This document shows positions 31,701 through 44,025 of a stretch of DNA of 64,000 nucleotides, one piece after another. Position 1 is the first letter of the stretch. Every line of letters begins with the position of its first letter. Below the pieces are notes generated by a model. That model did not search any database, had not been told where the DNA came from, and was given only the letters and a program-made list of their open reading frames with translations. The DNA is taken from contig QEYB01000266.1 of assembly GCA_017562135.1 (NCBI GenBank), positions 1,302,001-1,366,000 on the forward strand, read 5' to 3'. Made by a program: the position numbers and the translations under genes. The stretch comes from Dipylidium caninum. Its lineage: Eukaryota; Platyhelminthes; Cestoda; Cyclophyllidea; Dipylidiidae.

Positions 31701-34700
31701 GTGCGAGTTCCATTGCACAGCCACAAACACGCCTCCTCACTAGTTGTAAAACGGGTTCAGGGGGACTCGTTGGCTTGAGGAGGCTGCGCCAAATCCCCCT
31801 CCGGTCCGCCCGCCTCTCGGGCTCTTCCAGTAAGGGACCACCTGCGTCCCCCTCCCCTGGGATCCGTCACAAGACAAACCGTTCCCCTTTGCCCACTTCC
31901 AGTGAAAACTAGGCCCAAGTTCTTTTAAAACCCCACTGTCCGGGATATTTCCGGGGAAGGACGAAGTTCCCGAGAGTAGCTAGAGCAGGGACTTTGCAAC
32001 CGTTCGCCGACAGAGTGCCTGCCAACCTGTTGGGACCTGTTTGAGAGAATCGCCATTTAATAATGGGAAAACGCCTTTCTGCTTGATGGACAGTGTCACC
32101 TGGTGAAATTAAACTTCTTCACCTAACATACAGCACAACACTGCACAATTTGCCGTGTGTTTCAATACTCATTTCGCTTGATCTTCAAATTCCGTAGTTT
32201 ACAATAATTTCCAGAATAGGTGTGCTTCTCTGCAAGAAACATGCTTCAACCCAAAAGCTGAGGCTGTATTCACGTAGACTTAGGCGCGAGTGGGGAAGAA
32301 ATGGTCCAGAGGAACGCATCCCAGTGGCTGAAGGTAAACAGGGAGGCGGGAGACCCAGCTAAGCACCTTGAGTCAAGCCAAGGTGCACCCTCTGCGAGAA
32401 CAAGCAAAAAATTAATCTTCCACTTGTTGCTATAGTTAATCTGATAATAGTAGCATTTCTGAAGACATATACTCTATTGGAGATTTCTAAACTTTGTTTC
32501 GCATTTTCCCCTGCTCTGTTTTCTCATATGAAAATAATTCTTTTTTCTGTTGTCAATGTGATTAATAAGTTTACTGAAACGGGAGGATTTTCCTATGCTA
32601 AAATCCTTTGTCGCCTTCTCCTCCTCGCAAGACCCCGGTCGGGTCAGCATTAACCGTAACAACGGGGCCGCATCTCAGAGCATCTACGAGTGGGAGCCAG
32701 AGGAGGGTCTGCTCCCGTCGGACCGAGGTGCGGTGGATCTCAACAAGCCGCCCCGACCGCCGAGACTGCGTCCCACCCACCGCCCCGAGCGGCGTATCAC
32801 AACCGACTGCGTGGGCCTCTCGCCGCGAATTCGACCAGCTTTGGGTGGAGAAAACGAACTAAGAGTCGCTGCAACCCCACCGCCTTTGACAGGCTACAAC
32901 CTGAGGCACAGTGTAGATGCTGGAGCATCAACAATAGGGGAGGAGACGGCGGATGACTCGTACGCTAACTACGAAAGCATTTATCGCATCCGCAACCGGA
33001 GATTCTCTGACGGGGCAGAGGTGGAGAGGATAGACAGTCAGCGTCTTGACGCCCTCATGAAACCCTATATGACCTCCACAGATGCCGAGCCCCACTGCTC
33101 GACATCGTCATCGAGACCCCCGTCGGCCTCTAGCGGCCTCATCTACCGGACGGAGGTGAGACGTTGTTCCTCACTTGGGCCACATTATTTACACTTCTCT
33201 TATACGAGCTGTCGAAAATAAGCCTGCGACACTTTTTCACATCAGATCAAAACTGAGAAATGACCACGTTCCAAACATTGGAACTTGGGCTGATCTGATT
33301 ATTTTGTCATCGAGGAAGGGCCATTTTGCTGTCGGTGGTAAGGTGCAGCAGAGTCCTTTGGCCTTTATGGAAGACGGGCAACTGGATCGGGATCGGGCGT
33401 TCACCGGTATCGCCCGGATGCCGAAGTGGTGGATGGAAGCGTTAATGGTCGGCGTAGAGCCGACTGTCTTTCGGACACTCTTGCAATTAAAGCGTAGCTT
33501 TGTTGGACGGACGGGCTCTCGTTCGCTGCACCGCCCTTAACACAGTCAGGAGATTCGGGGTCGAAGTCCCACTTCCCGGGAGAATTCTTCTATCCTCACT
33601 GTTTCTCTTCCCAAAAGCTCAGCGCGATAGTTGCCTGTATTTATGACTGGCGGGATTGCGACCGCCCTTCGCATCACTCCATACTTCGACTGGTACAATG
33701 TACCAACACAAAGTATACGTCTCTTATCACTTGCATTGTGGGAACACTTCCCGGGCGGTGCTTAGGTGTTCTGGCTGGAGAGTAGTCCAGTCCACGCGCT
33801 AGAAGCATTTCAAGAGAAAAGTCTAAGAAATGTTGTTAGTCTAAATTTCCCTCTTGCGCAAATTCCTCACATCATCTTTGCATCAACCTGAAAAGTTTGT
33901 CAGTGTAATGAAAAAAGACAAAGCGTTGCGTGTATCGGCCGATGAGGAAATAATTGTGCCGAGCGGAACGAGGGCATCCTGGCGGAGGGACAGACAGGCA
34001 GACAGACGAACGGACGGACGGACGGACGGACGACAGACTCCAGAAGTCGGCTTGCCTATTCGGATAAGTCGGTCGTGTGGTCGGTGGCACTGTTATTTAG
34101 TACGTCTGTCTGCTTTTCGCCTAAGGTCAGAACCCCCCACGTAAATGTCGCGCATTCCGTTGAAAGCCGCGCATCCCCCCAGGGTAATTTCGTGGGCAAT
34201 TAAATTCTCGCCCTGGCCTTGTCGCACCGCTGTTTGCCTTCCTCAGTTTCTGTCAAGTCGACTGCTGGCGATTGTGCATTCGCCTCGTCGGAGCCACACA
34301 GTCCTGCTGGAGCGGAGGCGTCCCGAAGGTGGGGGGGGAGGGGGGAGGGCGATTGTGGGTCGAGTGCCTCCGCATTGGCAACACCACGCGATGGTTGCGC
34401 TAAGAACACTCCCCCCAGCGAAGGCTTGTAGCAGTGGTTTTTGTATTTTTGTTATCCAAAAGCACGATGTAATGCTTACCTTGTTATTTGGCATATCGGG
34501 ACTTTTGGGGAGGCATCCTACCCCCTTGACAGGGATGAATTTTTCGAGGGGCAGGCATTACAGTCACGTGATGCATGCGAAGGAAATTTGTTTTCCATGT
34601 GAAACCGCATCCATGTGGAACGTACATCTTGGCTGGCGGGAGGTCTGCAGGCAAATCCTGTACTGAGCAGGCCCATCAGGGGAACACACGAGTTTTCCCT

Positions 34701-37700
34701 AACGGATTGTAATCTTGATGCCAGAATCAGGGTTAACGAAAGTTAAGAATGATGGCAGTTGAACTCTGTTTGTCCGAATTGCAACCACGTACGGCCGAGG
34801 TGGACACGCAGGAAAGGTAGCACCACTTGGACAAAATTCACTTCACCCCTGGCGGCCCCTTTCACCTCATAACGTTCCACTTAACAAAACAAACAGGTTT
34901 TGGTGAAAGGGAATACTGGAACAGCGGGGGATTAGAACTCTATCATTGACGCCATTTGGGTGACTCGCTTCGCTTGGGGACGAAAGCGGTGACGCATTTT
35001 CTTATGAGTTGGCAAAGGTAACTTTCCTGAGTCCTCGACTGCAAAATCCCTTCTCCCTCACCTCGGTTGGTCGCTGCTCCGACGCCGAAATGGCGAGAGG
35101 ACGAGGGCCGAATGAGAGTCGGGTGATGGAATGGAACAGCGGATAGCCGCGGGTCCACGGGGCTGAAGAGGCAAACTTGGCTGGTTGACGTCTCCCCATA
35201 GGCGCGGACACGATTTTAGTGAACAGGCTCCGAACAGTTGACCTGAAACAGCCGTGGCATCGTGTAATGAAAGGAGATGGCGCGGCATCTTGCCTACTAA
35301 GATGTGTTTACATGTCTGATGCACTTATCTGTCAACCTGATCCTCATTATGACCTGACTTTTTCTTTGTTTTTTGAACTACACCAATTAAACTTCTCGAT
35401 TTACTCCCGCCCCGGTTACTAGACTATAGCGATTTAACAGTACTTTACACTCCTCACTGCGTAGACGTCAGCGAAATACGACAAAAAATCCCTAGCAGGC
35501 GGCAGCCCTGAAATCCGTCTTTCACTGACGTTCATAAAGACGTTGATGGTGCTCGAAATGAAACCGGAAAAATCTTAAAGTCTCCTGTTCTCTTCTCCCT
35601 TTGCACGCTGGTTAGGTTACAATCAGCGATATACCGCCACCACCGTTACAGCCAGGGTCCTTCTCTTCAAGCCTCCCCTCGGCCTCCCCAACTCCACTTC
35701 ACTTTGTCTACAGTGTCAAGCCATCTTCGCACCCGCCACTCTCTGCGACCGACGTTGAGGAGGTCTTCGACACTCCGGACGTCGAAGTTGCCGATGACGC
35801 GGCCCTGTTGCACCGCTCCCCCCAGAGCCTTAGCACTTCTCTGACGTCGCGCGTTTCGGGATCACCAAGCACACCCGTCCCCGCCGAACCTAACGGGAAC
35901 AAAACCGGGGTGGTACCGAGGCTGCTCAATAGCCGAAAACAGGTGCAGATATCGGCGCCGACCCACCAGCCGAAAAGGCATCAGCTTTTGAGAGTGGCTC
36001 TTGCACAAGTGAGTTTCGAACATCTACACGCAGTTGAGGTTATGGCAGTTGTCATTTTCCCGAACCGTCGCCTTAGGCCTCATTAAGGTGTGACAGCACG
36101 AAAAACCACCCTGAATACACATACGACGGCGGTGTGAACTGAGCAACATGCCTCAGTAATTGGGATTGTAAGAGTGCTGCGCGAACGCAGAGGTGGCAGA
36201 CTAAACTGCCTCCTCTTATTTTGTTCGTCACTGCCAATGGTCGTGTGGCCTACGAGGCTGTTTCTCGGAAATCAACTACTCCGACGGCAAGCGAGAGCAA
36301 GCAGGGATTTGAAGGGTGGCAGCCCTCTCATCTGAAGGGCATCCGCTCGACACTTGGGCTGGTGGCTTCACGCTTGTCACTTGTGTAGTAAGCTTCGGTC
36401 GGCAGTCGCAAGAAGGCAGTGGGGCGTCCTGTGTATACAAGGTTTATATTGAGCTTCCCCTGCTCCACTTCCACGGCATGCATCTTGACTCGACATTGTC
36501 TGGATTGACCTTGGACTGGTACTTCCATGTTCCACTTTTAAGGAAGCCTTTCCATGCCCTGTTCGGTCTGAGGCGCATGCAGGATGATGCGCCAATAAGA
36601 TGGATGGAGCCTCTCGAAATTTGGCCTACGCAGGAGAGACATAATGACATTTTTGCGATAAGTCGTCGGGAGACTCCCACTAAGACCTATTGGACGCTCT
36701 AGACTCCAAACGCCTGCTGAAGTTACACGTAATAATGAGCCCCATTTTCAAGGCTGCTACTGGAGGCGTCGAAGGCGTGCAGGAGGCTCCCGACACGTTA
36801 GGCCTTGAAACAGACTAAAGGCATTTAAGGCGAATTGATGTGCTTTCGTGGCCACTCCTACGACGGTTCGCCACAGTCCTCAAAAGCTCACCACCTCGCG
36901 ACCTGCCTCGCGGCCGCTTCCGCCTCCGAGCACGTACATCGCTTTAGCGTTGCAAAGTTACTTGGTTTCAGAAGTTATTGCGGATTTTGTCGAAGACGTC
37001 CATGGGTGTTACACAGTGCGGAGAAGATCGATGCGAATCACATAAATGCCTTGACAAAACGTCGAAAAGCTTGCCTGCGCCCGAGAACTCGATCTTTGGC
37101 TCCCTCTCTCACCAGCTTGCATCTAAAAGGCGACGAAGTTGATCCATTTCTGGAGAAACTACTTCCTGGCGACTGTGAGTGGACAGGTGAGAAGGAGGTC
37201 AATCGGAGGCGATCGTGGGCGAAGAGAGATGAACCAGCCCAGACAGCATCAAAAACGGATGCTGTCAGTCTGGTGGAGCTACGAAAAAGAATGCTGCACC
37301 TCCACTTTTTAACAAACACGTCGACGGTCACTTCAAACGTGTACGTTTAGCAACTCGCCAAACCGAGCGATGCACTTCAAGCAGGGCGGTGCGAAGTGGC
37401 GAATCGAGGGGGGTTTTGCCGATGTCCACCATGGGAGCGCACAGCCCCATGCCTCTTCGGTCATTCGGCAAAAATTGTTGCCTCCGAGTTGGGACTATCT
37501 GGCACATCCGCCCTGCAGCTCTTCAGGCAGTCATTTATTTCCTCGTTCCATGCAGACCTCCTCAAAGACGCTCCTAATGTCAGTTTTTTGATAGTAAAGA
37601 TCAAAAAATTTGTGAACGAGGAATTATGACTGCCTGAACGATGGCGAAAGGTCGTCGACATTAACGGAGAGCACCCAAGTGACCACAGTCACATTTTTCA

Positions 37701-40700
37701 GCAAGAATTTATAATTCAGTTTTTTAGTGAAAATCCGCAATCACTTAGTTGCCAAGGCAGTACACAAATTAGACAAAAAGAGTGGGAAAGTTGATGAACT
37801 TGGTAGGGATCCTCTGCGGAGTCCCAAAAATCTCGTAACATTCACCGGAGCAGGTGTTGTACGCACGGGAGTAAGACGATCATTTCTCCAAAAACGCCTT
37901 TTTAAAATCATCAAAACGTCATAGCGAACTTTGAGCCACTTAGCTTTGACGGAATCTGGCGCGTTCCACCTTGTGCCTCATTAATCCGGCCTGCGGCCGG
38001 AGATGCACTTTCTTCACCGAGCCAAAAAACACTTTTCCCACCTAAATCGGCAAGGAATGTTGACGTTGCCACTTGTGCGCTATGCTAAGTCGCGCTTTTG
38101 GTGACAAAACTGCTCTGCTTCTTAGCCCTCAGTTTCGAAATCGCCCCTCCTCATAAATGGCAAATCGGCGTCTCCGCTCCGTGGACCTCCGTTCACCGAC
38201 GCTCCGCGCCGCCGAGGTAGTAGTGCGGCTGAGGTTCAACCGTTGCCAGCGGTGACAGACCTGAAGACGGGCAGTCTTGATCGGGACGGCGTGTGGCGGC
38301 CGAATCGCACCTCGTTGCACAGTGTCGGACGCAGCGCTGTGCCGCCAGCAACACATGGCCTCGGCCACGCGTCCTTTCCCCTCTTCACCGACGTGATGGG
38401 CGGCCTCCTACGTCCTGATCGGCGGCGGTTCCGGCAGCTGTCGCCCATCTCCCCTCCTCTGAGCGCCAGTGGTGGGGTCTACGAGGTGCCAATTTTTGTG
38501 GTGGCCTCCACCACCGCTCCGATCCCTTCAACTCCGCCACTCTCTGCCCCTCCCAACTTTCGGGTGCGGACTCTCTCCCCCATCGGCGTCAACACGCGAC
38601 GAGGTAAGCTTCCTGCCCGTGTTACCTCCCGGCGGCTGACTACGCACCTCAGTTGGCTACTTCGTCATGAGTTGTTTGGCTACTTCCTGAGTGGAAACTT
38701 TCATCCACTGCTCAATTTTCGACTTGGACCCCGCATTTTCGTGCTGCCTTCTCCAGCATACTTAATAGCCTAGTCTACCGAGAGCTGATTAAACTCACTT
38801 CAAATGTCGACCAGTCGCGGACGAACTGTTCGGCCCTCGAGTGGAATCATTTCACGGTATCCGGCTGTCTTCTGCCAGCCCTTCAGCGTAACTTCGACAC
38901 TCTCAAACTCTACTGCTAATTCCCCCTTCCCTATATGAGCGGTTATGCATTTTTGGGATCGGTCTTCCCTCTGTCGCTGGCCGTGCGTCGGAATCGGAGG
39001 CCACGGGACCTGCCCCGCGCCTGTCTGTCCCCCGCACTCCATCCACTTGGGGTCAATGCCCATTAGGCCACCAAGTGTGGCCTTCTGCTGCCATGACATG
39101 ATTGCACACGGGGCGTCCGTTGAAGGAGTCTCACTGCGTGTGATCCCGCATATAAAAACCAAGGAGAGATTGGCGGGGTGTGCAGTCTGAAAAAGCGGCC
39201 GCGTCACCCTCCTGTGAAGATCCCGTTTCAGGCATTTAAAATGTCACATGTGTGTGTGTGTGTGTGTGTTTATTCTAGACAAAAATCCTTCTTAATGAGT
39301 GAAATTACGGGTTTTCCAGAGCCTCTGAGTGGGTTCACCCAAAGCCTTGAGATGCGCAACTCTGTTTATTGTCCTCCGAGAGGAGTAAGTGCAAAAAAAT
39401 CCATTCTTCCGTCTAAAGTGAGCACCTATGTGGCAGTAAAATACATGTGTTGACTAAATTTTGTGTTAAAACCTCCGCAACGACTCCCTTTCCATGCAGA
39501 TATATGAATCATTCGAGGCACAGCCTTCCCTGCCTCCTCTCTCACATGGCTCCTAATTTTTGCTGCCAAAAGTATTTTTTGCTGAAGGCCCTGGCCTCCG
39601 ACTGGGTGCGCCAGTTTTGTCGCTCGACGCCTTATTAATTTTTCACTGGATCAGCTTTGCTTTCCCCCTTCTCATTCGGTAAACATGCTCCCAATCTGGA
39701 CATGAACTGCCATCTTCAAAGAATGCTCGGTTCTCGCCCTCTGGCCGCTTCATCTACGACGACTATACGTCTCTAGAGTAAACGGTGATGCGTTATTTGC
39801 TGACAGTCCCATAACCTTACGATTTACTAAAAAGGCTTGTTAAAATTAAATTTTACTGAACTCTCATCTCCCTCGACGAAACATCAGGCTGTTTGAGGCT
39901 CTCGAGTCTCCATAGGCTTATTTATACCGGATAAACTGGAAAGTAGAAAAGGTTATGGCGCCCACGTCTAATCGAACGCGTATACTCAGTTGGGATCGGG
40001 GTTTGTCAAGAACTCCGCCCATATAAGCGGGTATTTTGGTGTATCGAGGCGTTCGGGTGGGTGACGCGTGGTCAGAAAGTGAGTTGTGAGTACGAGTGAT
40101 AGGGCTAGTTTTCTAATCCAGTCTTAAAACGAAGTGCTTAACCCTAACCCGTCAGCTGAGGACCTCGAGGCAACCTCTGTCCCATCATCGGGCGGGCAGA
40201 GTTTTCTCGACCCCTCCTCCCGCGCCGCATAGGAGAGTTGTCACTCCGAGGGGAAGATTCGCGCAGCAAGTGGGTTCCCACTGTCGACAGTCGCCCTCAC
40301 TAGACCCCTTCTTATTATTTAAGTCATATCCCCTTACGAATTGGCTAAACGGCCGTTTTCTCCTATTTGCCGAGAGGACGCGGATGAAGTGCAGACTGTT
40401 GCAAGAGAACCCGCGGAGAAAATGAGAGTTGAAACCAGCAGCTACTTGTGCGTGGATACGGGTGATTGTCCAGGTGTCAAAACCCCCCAAAAAGACTGTC
40501 ACAAAACGCAAAGACATTCACTCTTTGGCTTTAACTGCACGTAGGCATAATGACCGGGGAAAGTGTAGGCGGCCACTTTCGCCCATCCCTTCTTCCCCTC
40601 CCCCTCCCCTCCCCGAAGGAAAGTTCCCTTGACCTTGTGCAGCTAAAGTGCAGTAAGACTTGCAATTGGAGTTATTTTCTGCTCATGTCGAGCAGCTAAG

Positions 40701-41767
40701 TGCGGGAAGAGGAAATCTACTTCGGCCTTGAGGACCTCGGTTGAAGGCTCTCTTGGATCACGAAACTTTTACGCTATACTCTAGCATTTGTTGCCGCAAG
40801 TCTTTCAGGAACCAAGAGATATAATGAGGAAACAACCTGACTTGCGATGTATTTCATTTCCAGCTAGGCCTTGTGACGCCCTACGGTGCACGCGAAAGAT
40901 GGCTATTTTTATGCGTAACAATAGGCCCCAGAACGCGCTCTGCCGCTTCTGTTGCCTAAAAGCGCGCTGACACATGTGGGGATGTTTGGGACACTTTTTG
41001 CACTGGAGCATAACTCCCTCGCCCGAAGGCATCCCTGCTGGGGAGAGGCTGTTTGGATGCGCGCTGAGCTTGGTGCGCGGTGGAACCGCGAATGAGCGAT
41101 TCTCGAATGCTTCTGGTGTCGTGATGCAGAGTTCACGTAAACAGCCGAGGATGGAAATCACAATCCGTTCGAACCAAGTGACTAGGGTCGTTTTTTCCCT
41201 GAGGTCACATGACTTCGCCTGCCCAGAAATCCCAACACAAAGCACTGCCTTCTGGGCCACTTTCGACATCTGCTTTTCCACTTGTTGTCGTCTTAATTTC
41301 TGAAGAATTCTAGATAAGCAGAATTGTCATGACCATGTGCGTAGTCTCCGGGAAATTAAACTCACCATTCCCCTGTGAATCAAAATTTTATTTTGGCAAT
41401 ACGGGGGCTAAATTCCGAGTTGCCTGCCACGTCGTGAGACAGTCAGTCAAAAAGCAGCTCACCCATCCCTGCTGGTCAGAGGTCGTAAATGCTCGTTCGT
41501 CGGCAAGAAGGAAAGTGCCCCTCACGAATAACATCGTCTCTTGTCTCGAACACTGTCTTCGCCCAACTCCTGCAGACGCATCTCTCCCAGTCGAGAAATC
41601 GCGAGATGCCGCGGCAGGTGCTTGCTCACCTCAGTGGCAGGAATAGTCGAGACTCTGCATTCTTCCTTCGACTGCCACGTCGCGTAGCAACTGATTCAGG
41701 CGAAGAGGTTTATTTGTGTTTCCTCCCTCCTGAAGAAGAGGTCAGCCTCTTCTACCCAACGGCTTGA
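28730..41767 (+). CDS. Unrecognised Ser/Pro-rich protein with a PP1-docking motif, seven-exon model
   Basis: Proposed exons: 28730-28951, 29591-30065, 32632-33155, 35721-36008, 38126-38603, 38774-38856, 41576-41767. All have AG/GT borders and the phases agree throughout, giving 753 residues. The best supported are exons 2-5, long coding-like frames with good donors (GTAAGC, GTGAGA, GTGAGT, GTAAGC). The last exon follows a strong pyrimidine tract and ends VSLFYPTA-stop. Exon 1 and the sixth exon are weaker, and further exons could be missing. The protein is low-complexity: a poly-Gly run, many Ser/Pro stretches and basic patches. KTVRF (30002-30016) fits the protein phosphatase 1 docking pattern K/R-x-V-x-F. 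No enzyme domain or membrane segment is seen. A scaffold or phosphatase-regulatory role is inference from one short motif. Confidence 0.5.
34011..34032. repeat. GGAC tetranucleotide tandem repeat
   Basis: About five perfect GGAC units, preceded from about 33990 by degenerate CAGA/GACA units. It lies inside a proposed intron. Confidence 0.9.
34331..34349 (+). other. G-quadruplex-type G-run
   Basis: Runs of 8, 6 and 3 G separated by single A. The longest run can supply two tetrad stems, so the four-stem pattern is satisfied on the plus strand. It is intronic in the current model. Confidence 0.5.
39249..39269. repeat. (TG)n microsatellite
   Basis: About ten uninterrupted TG units within the last proposed intron of the plus-strand gene. 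Confidence 0.95.
40595..40614 (-). other. Four C-runs: G-quadruplex motif on the minus strand
   Basis: Runs of 4, 5, 4 and 4 C separated by single T. The minus strand therefore has four G-runs with one-base loops, the most stable class of quadruplex pattern. It is in the last proposed intron of the plus-strand gene. Confidence 0.6.
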
Positions 41768-44025
41768 CGGCAGAGTGTGGTGATAAACTTCTTCAGGGGC
41801 GAGGAGAAATCAAGAAATCTTTTCAAATGACACAAGATTTCAAAGTGAATATCTAAAGTCTTTGCCAAGCGAGGAAAGACAATTCTCTGTACTTACATCA
41901 GTTAACCTAACAAAAGGTATTTTCGGTTGATTAGGCAAATCCGCACTAAAATATCTGAAACGAAGCGCTACTTATAGTGAGGATAGGTGGGTAGTGTGAT
42001 GAAGTTTAAATTGTCTCTAATTTCTTTGTTTATGTGAAAATATGGCTCATAAAGGTAAGACTTTTATACATGCGACTTTTATTCTTAAGGTTTCTCCTCA
42101 GCTGAAAACCCCTGTAACAGTTGCCATACGTTGTTCTTCTGCGTTAGACGCTCGAAGAGGTTACGTAAGCAGGTTATCATGTCATTGTTTTATATCTTCT
42201 TATTGATAGGGACAAACGCAACAGACGTTACCATGAGAAGAAGTTAACTTCGGAACCATGACAGGAGACAATGACTTTTCGCTATTTCGCAATTCTGCTT
42301 ACAATTGTCATCAATGGAGAAAGAGTTATTTTCACCCAACTCTCCCATGGACGAATCAACGTACATGCCACTATGCCAGCAAAAGGACATACAGCCCTCA
42401 CCACTTGTCGTTTTTTGCCCCTTTTCTACATCCCGAAGTTGTGTATTGGTATTCGCATCCTCGTCCCCCGCCTCCCCCACCTCCTGTAATCGCGAGCGAG
42501 GTTGGTAGATCAACGTCGTCTATTGTTTTGTGCCTCTTAAGAAATCACTACCGTCTAAGCCATCCACAGCCACCATCAGTATGGCAAATTACTCCCTCAC
42601 AGTTCCTTTGACTGAGGAACATCCATTACGCGCAACTGCCAAAGCGAGAGTTCTGCACAATCTATATGCAAGTATCTATAAAGACCTTTGTATTTGTCAC
42701 GAGAAAAAAGACTTCTTGTCTATCTAATTATTACGAGGATCTGAGTTGAAATGATGTCAAAACACTGGTGTTTTGCAGCCCTGCTAACTTCATGTGTGTC
42801 GGGGCGCCATAGCATAACATAACTATTTGCCAATACAGTGTCGGGGCGCCATAGCATAACATAACTATTTGCCAATACAGCCAACTCTAGTAAAGTAATT
42901 AAGAAATTCACATTCCCACCACAAAAAAAGTTTTTTTCCTTTTCATAGGTCCCAAAGTGATTGCCTGAGAATTCACCATAAAATATCGCTTTACCACACC
43001 TCCATTGGATGTAATTTATCCAAAATACCATAAGGCTCTGTGAACATTGTTACGGGGATCTCATGTATTTGCTGAATAAGCAGAATTAGTTGAAGCCGAG
43101 GTATAATTTTTCAGGCATGCTCATGTGGTCCAACTTAACGCCACGTTAATCCGCAGCTGAGACTGTGCGCGGTTACTGCATAATGGCTAACGTCTAAAAG
43201 TTGCCGTCGTTTATGATAGGTAATGAAAAAAAGTAAGGTACTAAACTCCTCTCGACGTATTCATCAAGTGAAGCAGAAATTCTAAACAACGTAACGGTAT
43301 TGGCAGTGTAAGCCTACTCTCCAGGCAGATTATTTTATGGCATTATTGGAGGAAGAACAATATTATTAATATTAGGATGGTGGAGACTGATTTTTTTCAC
43401 AATCGCCCCTTTGGCTACACACCTGTTGGTCTCGGAGTACACAGTTCTCGGATTATCTGGTTTTTTTTCAACTATAATTTGTGAAAGATGGAGTATTTTA
43501 TATGACGATGGGATATAGGGTGCGGGGAAACAGAGAAATTACCGCTTGCGTAATTTCATGGTTAGGCCACTCTAGCATGACTGTTATCGAGCTAAGTGAT
43601 ACCTTTCAAGGCTCTCGTCAACAGAATGAGAATTTTGTTAGAGGCAAGGCGGTAAAAATCTTGAAAAGTTTGAATTACGACTTTTGGCACATTCTGACAG
43701 TATTTCACAAACAACGGCAGTCCAAAAAATCATATACAAGGTCTTGCTACGACGTTTAAAAGAATTCACTGTGAAGGTCTTTAGAATAGTACATTTGCTT
43801 TTAAAGTAATTAAATTTACGCCCCGCAATATCCAACAATTTTTTGACAAGGAAGATATATTTTTTTACGTGCGAAAAATGATTAGGGAAAGATTTGTGGC
43901 ATTTTACGGAAGTGAGTGATCTACTAGTCCCTGATAAAATAAGTTGTCCTTGAAAATCGCTCGCCACTCACCTGATTGGGTGGAATTCTTATAGTTGCGG
44001 GTAAACCCACCGCAGCCTTGCTTCC
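41768..44025. other. Intergenic tract upstream of FDXR
   Basis: This is the region between the proposed end of the PP1-motif gene and the FDXR start. It contains the 42-bp tandem duplication at 42797-42880 and otherwise AT-rich DNA with short frames that lack family resemblance. The FDXR promoter presumably lies in its right part; I see no element that I can name. Confidence 0.4.
42797..42880. repeat. Perfect 42-bp tandem duplication
   Basis: Two head-to-tail copies (42797-42838 and 42839-42880) with no mismatch. Because 42 is a multiple of three, a minus-strand frame through it shows a duplicated 14-residue block, VLANSYVMLWRPDT, but that frame has no other sign of being a gene. Perfect identity indicates a very recent duplication or an assembly artefact. 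Confidence 0.95.

Larger units (their letters stand above)
33156..35720 (+). other. Intron of the PP1-motif gene model
   Basis: This 2.6 kb intron holds a GGAC-type tandem repeat near 34011-34032 and a G-rich run at 34331-34349. Several frames of 60-170 codons occur (33175-33540, 34145-34666) but they have no family resemblance. An additional exon inside cannot be excluded. Confidence 0.35.

Noticed and set aside
33545..33590. Stretch resembling a tRNA T-arm (GGGGTCGAAGTCCC)
   Set aside because: I could not fold a matching acceptor stem, D-arm and anticodon arm around it.
36835..37350. 171-codon plus-strand frame inside the PP1-motif gene
   Set aside because: The frame crosses strong splice signals at 37115 and 37175/37187; only the small segment between them is a reasonable exon candidate.
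38800..39207. 135-codon minus-strand frame overlapping the sixth exon of the plus-strand model
   Set aside because: Protein-like in part, but it has no splice borders or partner exons on that strand, while the plus-strand exon fits the phase chain. Kept as a caution.
40805..41281. 158-codon minus-strand frame
   Set aside because: No family resemblance, no neighbouring exons, and a competing plus-strand frame over the same bases.
42720..43031. Minus-strand frame with an internal 14-residue duplication
   Set aside because: The repeat is explained by the 42-bp tandem duplication; nothing else suggests a gene.
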